A DNA stretch of 64,000 bases from Lentzea fradiae (lineage in GTDB: Bacteria > Actinomycetota > Actinomycetes > Mycobacteriales > Pseudonocardiaceae). A program made the translations under genes and the position numbers. Under the pieces are notes generated by a model, which made no database searches, was not told where the DNA came from, and saw nothing but the letters and a program-made list of their open reading frames with translations. Of the stretch, positions 57,414 to 64,000 are shown piece after piece. Numbering within the stretch: position 1 is the first letter of the stretch; every line of letters starts with the position of its first letter. The stretch is taken from NCBI RefSeq assembly GCF_900100955.1, contig NZ_FNCC01000009.1, positions 248,001 through 312,000 of the forward strand, in the 5' to 3' direction.

Positions 57414-58934
57414 ATGGCCGCGCGCGCATTACCCCCGGAACAGGACGAGAACACTTTCGTGCCGTACGTCGGGGAACGCACCCTGGACGTCTTCGCCCGC
57501 GCGGTGAACCCCGCGGACCCGTTCGAGCTGCGGGACCTGTTCCTCGGCCGCGTCGAGCACGAGCTGGGGAAAGCCTCGCTGCGCCCCGAGCTCGCGCAGG
57601 CGTGGCGGCGGTCCCGGCGCAGGCGGGAGGTGACCGCGGACGAGGTGTACCACTCCCGTTCCGCGGTGCGGTTCGTCAAGGAGCTCTTCAACTTCTACTT
57701 CCGCGACGACCTCTACGGCGCGCTGGCCGGTGACCACCTCCTGCTGTCCAGCGGCTCGGTCGACGAGCAGGAGTGGGGCCTGCCCGCCGCGTTGAAGGAC
57801 TGCCTCCGGTACGCGCTCGACCGGGACTGGTACGGCTACTCGGACTCCCGCGGCCGCGTGCCCGCGCGTGAGGCCATCGCCGCCTACGAGAACGCGATGA
57901 TGGAACGCAGCGTCTACACCGAGGCCAACGTGGCCATCACCCTCGGGGGGACGTTCACCGTCAGCAACATCGCCGACTACGTCCTCACCGGACGGTCCCG
58001 CGCGGCCGGACCGGCGCTGTGCGGGATTCCGAACTACCCGCCGCTGGTCGAGGCGGTGGCACGGCGGAGCGCCACCCGGATGGTCCCGCTGGCCAGCACC
58101 GCCGGCCAGGTCTCGTTGCGGCCGTTGATCGACGCGCTGCGGCCGGACACCCCGCTGGTGCTGCTGCAGACCGCGATCAACCCCACCGGCGCCGTCGTCG
58201 ACGAGGCCGAGCTCGCCGAGCTGATCCGCACCGCGTCCCCGGACACGATGATCCTGCTGGACGAGTGCCACGAGTGGCTCGGGCCGGAGCGCAGGAGGTC
58301 GGCGCAGCGCGCCGCGCCGAACGTCATCCGCATCTCCAGCCTGTCGAAGAACTGGTCGGCGCCGGGGCTCAAGACCGGCTGGATCATGGCGGACCAGGCG
58401 TTCGTGGCGGACTACTACGAGCACGCCTCCACGATGTTCGGCGGCCCGCAGTCGTTCTTCTACACGGCGGTCGAGGTGCTCGCCAGGATGGAGCGCTGGA
58501 TGGTCACCGGGCTGACCGTGCCGGGGCCCGCCGAGCTGGCCGAGTTCGAGCCGAGCTACGGCCTGACCACCGACTCGCTGCGCCGCGCCTACGCGGGGTA
58601 CGTCCACGAACGCCGGAGCCGGCACGAGGCGCTGACCGTGCTGCGGGGCGCGACGTGCGCCGGTTTCGCGGAGGCGGGCACCGTGACCGCCCCCGCCTAC
58701 TCGATCAACGCGGCGGTGACGTTCCCCGACTGGGACGACAGCTACCTCGCCTTCCGCAGCCTGCTGGACCGCACCGGCGTCTCCACCTACCCCGCCATCC
58801 TGAACTTCTGCTTCGACGGCGGGGCGGTGCGGCTGACGACCGCCCGGCCCTGGACCGACCTGCGGGAGGCGGGCGACAGGGTGACGTCGGCCCTGCGCCC
58901 GCGCCAGCTGCAGGCGACCAGCTCCCACCGCTGA
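57414..58934 (+). CDS. PLP-dependent aminotransferase, class I/II
   Basis: This 506-residue fold-type I PLP enzyme has PLP Lys in SSLSKNWSAPGLKTGW, NPTGAVVDEAEL, LLDECHEWLG and a DWYGYSDSRGRVPAREAI substrate segment. An unusual N-terminal region of about 100 residues is rich in charged helices. The start is uncertain: ATG 57414 has GAGGAAG 8 bases upstream and codon bias falls off before it, while ATGs at 57285 and 57351 are in frame. It may be an aminotransferase or, like capreomycidine synthase VioD, a PLP cyclase. It lies between the ATP-grasp and carrier-protein genes. Confidence 0.87.
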   Translation: MAARALPPEQDENTFVPYVGERTLDVFARAVNPADPFELRDLFLGRVEHELGKASLRPELAQAWRRSRRRREVTADEVYHSRSAVRFVKELFNFYFRDDLYGALAGDHLLLSSGSVDEQEWGLPAALKDCLRYALDRDWYGYSDSRGRVPAREAIAAYENAMMERSVYTEANVAITLGGTFTVSNIADYVLTGRSRAAGPALCGIPNYPPLVEAVARRSATRMVPLASTAGQVSLRPLIDALRPDTPLVLLQTAINPTGAVVDEAELAELIRTASPDTMILLDECHEWLGPERRRSAQRAAPNVIRISSLSKNWSAPGLKTGWIMADQAFVADYYEHASTMFGGPQSFFYTAVEVLARMERWMVTGLTVPGPAELAEFEPSYGLTTDSLRRAYAGYVHERRSRHEALTVLRGATCAGFAEAGTVTAPAYSINAAVTFPDWDDSYLAFRSLLDRTGVSTYPAILNFCFDGGAVRLTTARPWTDLREAGDRVTSALRPRQLQATSSHR

Positions 58935-58961
58935 CCCGATCTCGTGACCCAGGAGGAAGTC

Positions 58962-59219
58962 TTGAGCTCACCCACGTCCTCGCTGACCGAAGCGGTCCGC
59001 GGGATCCTCGGCCGCACCCTGCCCGGCGGCGCCGCACCGGCCGACGACGAGGTCCCGCTGCGCGACCTCGGGCTGACCTCCCTGCGCATGGTGCGGGTGG
59101 TCGTGGCGCTCCGCGAGGAGCTGGGCGCCGACCTGCCGGACGACCTGCTGCGCCCGGAGACCTTCCACAGCGTGCGCACCCTGGTGTCCGCGGTCCGGGC
59201 GGCCACTGACGGGACCTGA
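58962..59219 (+). CDS. Free-standing carrier protein 2
   Basis: This 85-residue carrier has the phosphopantetheine Ser in LRDLGLTSLRMV; the usual Asp before Ser is Thr, as also seen in some NRPS carriers. The start is TTG at 58962, because AGGAGG (58951-58956) lies 5 bases upstream; a GTG at 58944 has no ribosome site. It follows the aminotransferase by 27 bases and probably holds its product or substrate. A hairpin at 59239-59276 follows. Confidence 0.87.
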   Translation: MSSPTSSLTEAVRGILGRTLPGGAAPADDEVPLRDLGLTSLRMVRVVVALREELGADLPDDLLRPETFHSVRTLVSAVRAATDGT

Positions 59220-59238
59220 CCCGGCGGCGTCGCGACCA

Positions 59239-59276
59239 GGCGGGTTCCGCGGTTCCCCCGCCGACGGGAACCCGCC
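59239..59276 (+). terminator. Hairpin after carrier protein 2
   Basis: The arms GGCGGGTTCC (59239-59248) and GGAACCCGCC (59267-59276) enclose an 18-base loop between the carrier gene and the BTAD regulator. Confidence 0.6.
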
Positions 59277-59372
59277 AGGTCGGCGCCGGTAACAGCACGG
59301 TCAGAAAACGGTAGCGCCGGACGGCAAGGTCAGCTTCGCATCGGTCTCCTGTTCTCTGCGAGGTGGTCAGCC

Positions 59373-61889
59373 GTGCAGTTCTCTCTCCTCGGGCCGCTCG
59401 AAGTCGTGGCGGACGGCAGGCCGATCGCCGTGGGGGGTGTCCAGCAACGGCTCGCGCTGTCGATGTTGTTGCTGCACCACAACTCCGTGGTGCCGACCCG
59501 GCAGATGCTCCAGGCGCTCTGGCCGGACGAGGTACCGGCCTCCGCGCGCAAGATGCTGCACAACGCGGTGTCCGCGCTGCGCAGGCTCCTGGAGATGGGC
59601 GAGCCCGGCGGTGAACGGCCGCAGCTGCTCACCCGCGCCCCCGGCTACCTCCTGCAGGTGCGGCCGGAGTCCATCGACGTGGTCCGCTTCCAGCGCTGGG
59701 CGGCGCAGGGACACCAGGCGCTGGCCGCGGGAGAGTGGGAGGCGGCTTCGGTGCGGCTGCGGGAGGCCCTGGACCTGTGGCACGGGCCGCTGCTGCCGGA
59801 CCTCGCCGAGCAGGGCTTCGACTGGCCGGAGGCCACCGCCCTGCGCAACGCCAGGCTCAACGCCCTGGAGGACCGGATCGAGGCCGACTTCCAGCTGGGC
59901 CGGTTCATGGAGCTGACGGGCGAGCTGGAGGCGCTGGCCGAGCAGGAGCCGCTGCGGGAAGGCTTGTGCGCCAAGCTGATGCGCCTGCTCTACCGGCGGG
60001 GGCGGCAGGCGGACGCGCTGGCGGTCTACCGCAGGACCCGCGAGGCGCTGGTCGACCGCCTCGGGCTCGACCCGAGCCCGGAGCTGCAGGAGCTGGAGCT
60101 CGCGATCCTCAACCACGACACCTCGCTGCTGGCCGCGCCCGCGGTGGGAGGCACCGCCAAGGTCTCCCCCGCGACGCGCGCCGCGGCCGAGCCGGTCGCC
60201 GTCGACGAGATGCGGTGGACGACGGCGCTGCTGGTGTCCGCCAGGCCCGCGCTCGGCAGGACGCCGACCGGGCAGGACTTCGCGCTGCTGCGCGAACGCC
60301 TCCGCACGACGGTCTCGGAGGAGGCCGGGTCTCGGTGGACGTACGCCGTCGTGGACGAGTGCGCGCTCGCGGGCTCCGAGCAGGACGTGCCCCTCTGGCT
60401 GGTGACCTCCGAGCTCGACGGCGTGGACAGCGCCGCGTCGAGCAGGGCGGTCCGGCTGGCGCGCTCGATCAACGCCCGCTTCAGCCCGGTGTCGGGCCTG
60501 GAACGCCCCGACGGTGGCTGGCTGCCGTTCGAGGTCCGCGTCGCCGTGGTGGCGGGCGAGGTGCACCTGCGGCGGGAGAACCGAGGGGGTTCGCGGCCGT
60601 GGATCTCCGCGGACCTCGCCGCGCGCTGCCGGCAGCTGCTCGCGGACCCGGCGGCCGGTCCGATCGAGGTGTGCACCACCACGACGGAGGCGCTGCGCAC
60701 GCCGGAGGGACCGGAACCGCCGCCGTTCCTGTGCCGCGACCACGAGCTGCGCGCCCTCGACCGGTCGCTCAGGGCGGCGCGGGAGCTCCGGCAGCCGCAC
60801 CTGCTCACGGTGTTCGGGGAGGACGGCGCCGGGCGCAGCAGGCTGCTGCGGGAATGGGCGCGCGGCCTGCGCGACGTCACCCTGCTCTCCGCGGCCTCCT
60901 CCCGCGGCTCCGACCCCGTCTCCGGGCTGGCCGCGCTGGTGCGGGCCGCGGCGGGCATCCACGCGGACGAACCCACGCACGTGGTCGCGGCCAGGCTGAC
61001 CGAGCTGATCTCCCGCCTGGTGGACAGCCACCGGGCACCGTGGATGCTGGCCCACGTCGACGGCCTGCTCGGGCTCGACGACACGCCGGTGCCGGTGACG
61101 GCGGAGTCCTTCGACGCGCTCACGCAGTTCTTCGAGGCGCTGGCGCGCGTGAAGCCGCTGGTGCTCCTGGTCGACGACCTGCACGTCGCCGACGACCTCG
61201 TCCCCGGCTTCCTGGACCACCTGCTCAGGTACTCCGGCGGGGTGCCGCTGCTGGTCGTGGCGAGCGCACGGCCCGACCTGCTGACCCGGTTCCCGTTCTG
61301 GGGCAGCGGGATGGTCCGCGGCGGCTCGCTGTGCCTGGCCCCGCTGCCCGACGACGTGATCGCCACGCTGCTGTGGCAGTCGTACCGGTCGACGCTCGAG
61401 ACGCGGACCGGCGGCACCCCGCAGCACTGCCCGGAGCACCTCCTGTCCTTCGCGGCCGAGCTCGGCGGCAACCCGCTGTTCGCGATCGAGTACGGCCGCA
61501 TGCTCGCCACCCCGCCCGACGCGATCCCCGCGAGGCCCGGCCTCACCCGCATCCCGTACGCGGTCCGGTCGCGGCTGGAGTGCCTGCTCGACACCCTGCC
61601 CGCCGAGGCGAGGGCCGTGCTGTACGACGCCTCGCTCGTCGACGGCGACTTCACCGAGCGCGCCGTGGCCGTCCTCGCGACCGACGCCAGGTCGCGGCAG
61701 GCCGGTCGCTGGCTGCGCGTCCTCGTGCAGCGCGGCATCCTGCGCGCGACCGGCGCGTCCGGCGGGTACCGCTTCGCCGACCCCCGGATGCGCGCGGTGA
61801 CGCGGGGGCGGGTGCCGGACGAGGTCCGGTCCCGCAAGGGGGACCTGCTCAAGGGGATGCCCAGGGTCCTCGACGCCGCACACCGGTGA
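59373..61889 (+). CDS. Large BTAD/SARP-type regulator with altered P-loop
   Basis: This 838-residue regulator begins with a winged-helix OmpR-like DNA-binding domain (about 1-95) and a BTAD domain (about 96-250). A middle region (285-445) faintly resembles a class III nucleotide cyclase (VRVAVVAGEV, then SADLAARCRQLL). An AAA-type ATPase domain follows from about 450. Its Walker A reads GEDGAGRS (482-489), with the essential Lys replaced by Arg; Walker B LVLLVDDLH is intact. It is probably the pathway-specific activator of the cluster. The GTG at 59373 has GAGG upstream. Confidence 0.9.
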   Translation: MQFSLLGPLEVVADGRPIAVGGVQQRLALSMLLLHHNSVVPTRQMLQALWPDEVPASARKMLHNAVSALRRLLEMGEPGGERPQLLTRAPGYLLQVRPESIDVVRFQRWAAQGHQALAAGEWEAASVRLREALDLWHGPLLPDLAEQGFDWPEATALRNARLNALEDRIEADFQLGRFMELTGELEALAEQEPLREGLCAKLMRLLYRRGRQADALAVYRRTREALVDRLGLDPSPELQELELAILNHDTSLLAAPAVGGTAKVSPATRAAAEPVAVDEMRWTTALLVSARPALGRTPTGQDFALLRERLRTTVSEEAGSRWTYAVVDECALAGSEQDVPLWLVTSELDGVDSAASSRAVRLARSINARFSPVSGLERPDGGWLPFEVRVAVVAGEVHLRRENRGGSRPWISADLAARCRQLLADPAAGPIEVCTTTTEALRTPEGPEPPPFLCRDHELRALDRSLRAARELRQPHLLTVFGEDGAGRSRLLREWARGLRDVTLLSAASSRGSDPVSGLAALVRAAAGIHADEPTHVVAARLTELISRLVDSHRAPWMLAHVDGLLGLDDTPVPVTAESFDALTQFFEALARVKPLVLLVDDLHVADDLVPGFLDHLLRYSGGVPLLVVASARPDLLTRFPFWGSGMVRGGSLCLAPLPDDVIATLLWQSYRSTLETRTGGTPQHCPEHLLSFAAELGGNPLFAIEYGRMLATPPDAIPARPGLTRIPYAVRSRLECLLDTLPAEARAVLYDASLVDGDFTERAVAVLATDARSRQAGRWLRVLVQRGILRATGASGGYRFADPRMRAVTRGRVPDEVRSRKGDLLKGMPRVLDAAHR

Positions 61890-61911
61890 CGACCGACGGA
61901 GGAGACCGACC

Positions 61912-63498
61912 ATGACCGTGACCGCCGTCCACTCCACAGTGGACTCCCTCGTCCCCCGCTGGCCGTCACCGGTCGCGGCCCTCGCGCACTTCGGCCGCGT
62001 CCGCGGCCACCGGCCGTGGCTCACCGCGGTGGCGCGGTCCGGCGAGGAGACCGTGCTGACGTTCGGCGCGGCGGACCGGGCGACGCGAGCGATCGCCGCG
62101 CGCCTGACGGCGGAGTTCGGCAGCACGCCGACGACGCTCGCTCTCGCACCCGTCAACGACATCCCGTCGGTGCTGACCGTCCTGGGCGCACTGCGCGCCG
62201 GGCACCGGCTGCTGATGCTGGGGCCCGCCGACCCACCGGAACGGACCTCGCAGCAGATCGCGGCAGCGGGTGCCGTCGCCGTGCTGCACACACCGGGCAC
62301 GACGCCCCCGGCAGGTGCGGACGCCTTCCACCTGGCCGACTGGCGGGAGGCCCCGGCCGGCGACCTGGCCGCCCGCTGGACCGATCCCCGCCTCGACGCC
62401 GCGCTGGACGCGCTCTACTTCGCCACGTCGGGCTCCACCGCGGCGTCCAAGCTGGTCGCCCAGTCGCGGCTGAACGCGACCGCGAACGCCGAGGCCGTGC
62501 GCAGGCACCACCGGCTCTCGTCCGGCAGCAGGGTGCTCGGCTGTCTGCCCGTGCACCACGTCAACGGCCTGCACTTCAGCGTCCTGGGCACCCTCATGGC
62601 CGGTGCCCAGCTCGTCCTCGCCGACTCGTTCTCACCGCTGACCTACCCCGGCCTGGTCGAGCGCTACCGCCCGCACGTCGCCAGCGTCGTGCCGAGCGTG
62701 CTGGAGACGTTGCTGGAGGTGTGGGGACGGCACAGGCTGCCTTCCGGTTTCCGCTACTTCCTCACCGCGGCGGCACCGCTGCCCTCCGCCACGGCCCGAG
62801 CCGTCGCCGACCGCATCGGAACCCGTGTCGTACAAGGGTATGGGCTCTCGGAGACGACGAACTTCTCCACGACCATGCCTCCCGGCGTCTCCGGTCCCAC
62901 CTACCGCGAGCTGATGCTCGACGCCGAGATCCCCTCGGTGGGCGTGGCCCTGCCCGGCAACGAGGTGGCCGTGCTCGGCCCGGACGGCGAGCGCCTGCCG
63001 GCGGGTGAGGTCGGCGAGGTGTGCATGCGCGGGCTCAACGTCATGACCCGGTACCTGGGCAACGACGAGGCCACGAGTGAGGCGTTCCGCGGCGGCTGGT
63101 TCCACTCGCAGGACCTCGGTTTCCGCGTGGAGGCGGACAACCGGGACTTCTTCGTCCTCACCGGCAGGGTGAAGAACATCGCGAAGGTCGCCGGGGAGAC
63201 GGTGTCGCTCGACGAGATGGACCGTGCGCTGCGCGCCCTCCCCCAGGTGCGCGACGCGGCGTGCGTCGCGCTGCCCGACCGCTTCGCGGGCGAACGGATC
63301 GTGGCCGCAGTGGTCACGACCGGCGACGACGGGCCCGAGATCGCGACGGCGCTCCGTGCCCTCTTCTCCGAGGCCGTGGTCCCCGAACGGTTCATCGCGC
63401 TCGACCGCATCCCGAGGACCCCGACCGGCAAGGTGCTGCGCCCCGAGCTGCGATCGCTGCTACAGCACCGCGAGGAGCAGACCGCCGGACGGTCGTGA
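61912..63498 (+). CDS. Acyl-adenylating ligase (AMP-binding family)
   Basis: This 528-residue enzyme has a modified phosphate loop FATSGSTAASKLVAQ, GYGLSETTNFS, a late LTGRVKNIAKVAGETV and the catalytic Lys in RTPTGKVLRPEL. It fits fatty acid or aryl acid ligases better than NRPS adenylation domains. It would activate a carboxylic acid to load a carrier protein or CoA. The ATG at 61912 has GGAGGAG 6 bases upstream. It follows the regulator by 22 bases. Copy 2 of the structured repeat begins 60 bases after its stop. Confidence 0.9.
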   Translation: MTVTAVHSTVDSLVPRWPSPVAALAHFGRVRGHRPWLTAVARSGEETVLTFGAADRATRAIAARLTAEFGSTPTTLALAPVNDIPSVLTVLGALRAGHRLLMLGPADPPERTSQQIAAAGAVAVLHTPGTTPPAGADAFHLADWREAPAGDLAARWTDPRLDAALDALYFATSGSTAASKLVAQSRLNATANAEAVRRHHRLSSGSRVLGCLPVHHVNGLHFSVLGTLMAGAQLVLADSFSPLTYPGLVERYRPHVASVVPSVLETLLEVWGRHRLPSGFRYFLTAAAPLPSATARAVADRIGTRVVQGYGLSETTNFSTTMPPGVSGPTYRELMLDAEIPSVGVALPGNEVAVLGPDGERLPAGEVGEVCMRGLNVMTRYLGNDEATSEAFRGGWFHSQDLGFRVEADNRDFFVLTGRVKNIAKVAGETVSLDEMDRALRALPQVRDAACVALPDRFAGERIVAAVVTTGDDGPEIATALRALFSEAVVPERFIALDRIPRTPTGKVLRPELRSLLQHREEQTAGRS

Positions 63499-63558
63499 CC
63501 CGCCGCTCCCTCTCCACCGCCCGTGTGTCACCTGGCCAGGGATCACCGACGCCTCTGC

Positions 63559-63691
63559 GTGACGCGGCTTTAGTACGCGGGGCCCCCGCGTACGCCGAGA
63601 CAGTACGAAAGGGCCCCGCGTGCGGCAGGGGAAACGCGAAAGAGAGTCGCGAGGCGGGCGGGGGGTTGCGGACAGTGCTTCTGGGAGCGTG
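63559..63691 (+). ncRNA. Structured repeat element, copy 2
   Basis: This 133-base element aligns along its length with 53891-54022. Arms GTACGCGGGG (63573-63582), CCCCGCGTAC (63584-63593) and CCCCGCGTGC (63614-63623) are kept exactly, while the single loop base changes from G to C. In the second hairpin GCGAC becomes GCGGC (63622-63626) opposite GTCGC (63646-63650), which keeps pairing as G-U only if the plus strand is the RNA. It lies between convergent genes. Confidence 0.6.
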
Positions 63692-63696
63692 TTTGC

Positions 63697-64000
63697 TCAG
63701 TCCTCCTCGACGACCACGCGTACTCCGGCGCTGGCTTGCAGGGCGCGGGAACGCGCCTCGACCGCCGAGGCCCCTTCCACCAGGAGGAAACCCGCGTCGT
63801 GCGCGGTCAGCAGCTCGCCCGGCCGGTGCGGGAAGAACACCTCGACCACGCCGGGCGACCTGCTCGCCTCGGCCAGCCCGGCGACGGAGACCAGCCGTCC
63901 CGGCCTGCCCGGCCGGAGGAACTGCACCGTGGCCGTGCGGGCGGTGGACGGCTTCAGCACCGCCCCGTCCGTGAGCATCCGGACCAGCTCGGTCTCCAGG
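63697..64000 (-). CDS. ATP-grasp ligase, C-terminal part (runs off the window)
   Basis: The last 100 residues of a minus-strand gene that starts beyond position 64000. The sequence RLVSVAGLAEASRSPGVVEV, a hydrophobic-strand segment HDAGFLLVEG and the ending RALQASAGVRVVVEED match the C-terminal cap of ATP-grasp amino acid ligases. The catalytic part is outside the window. It would be the second such ligase of the cluster. Structured repeat copy 2 ends 5 bases after its stop. Confidence 0.6.
   Translation of the reverse strand, partial: LETELVRMLTDGAVLKPSTARTATVQFLRPGRPGRLVSVAGLAEASRSPGVVEVFFPHRPGELLTAHDAGFLLVEGASAVEARSRALQASAGVRVVVEED

Overview
This window is high-GC actinobacterial DNA with strongly GC-biased third codon positions. 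Long poly-threonine linkers in secreted hydrolases and a short actinobacterial-type ileS T-box suggest a member of the Pseudonocardiales such as Saccharothrix, Lentzea or Actinosynnema; the genus is an inference. The window has two halves: a plant cell wall degradation region (about 1-28.4 kb) and an uncharacterised biosynthetic gene cluster (about 28.7 kb to the right edge, and beyond it).

Polysaccharide half. A three-gene ABC transporter for a monosaccharide (174-4002) is followed by an aldose 1-epimerase and a degenerate, truncated NRPS adenylation domain. A GH62 arabinofuranosidase (6569-7999) lies downstream of a LacI-family regulator (8135-9109). The transporter and GH62 upstream regions share the 13-base operator core TGTGAGCGCTAAC, so they look like one arabinose regulon. 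Next come a GH6 endoglucanase, a GH10 xylanase, two CE1-type esterases and a second GH62 with a CBM13. The xylanase and both esterases carry nearly identical C-terminal CBM2 modules. An OmpR-type two-component system, an mmuM-like methyltransferase and a second LacI regulator follow. A leftward operon then encodes GH48, an AA10 LPMO, a small unknown anchored protein and a GH6 exocellulase. CebR/CelR-type palindromes (TGGGAGCGCTCCCA) sit in front of GH48, and a variant sits between GH6 and GH10.

Biosynthetic half. A glutamyl-tRNA synthetase paralogue with altered signature motifs and a LuxR regulator lead into a leuA-C-D-B-like chain-extension operon, a P450, an MFS exporter and a TfdA-like dioxygenase. 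A tightly coupled set follows: BtpA, SIS, cupin, luciferase-like monooxygenase, mutarotase and methyltransferase. A leftward block holds isoleucyl-tRNA synthetase (with T-box), a methyltransferase, an aminotransferase and an adenylation enzyme. The remainder has an aldehyde dehydrogenase, two carrier proteins, two GNATs, two ATP-grasp ligases (one cut by the window edge), a second aminotransferase, a BTAD regulator and an acyl-adenylating ligase. A reasonable but unproven reading is a small amino-acid or peptide-like antimetabolite, possibly an isoleucine mimic with ileS as self-resistance.

The most novel signals are a 132-base element present twice (53891-54022 and 63559-63691), with conserved and mutually exclusive hairpins, bracketing a 9.5-kb biosynthetic module; the altered GluRS paralogue beside an IleRS; and the unknown small protein translationally coupled to the LPMO.
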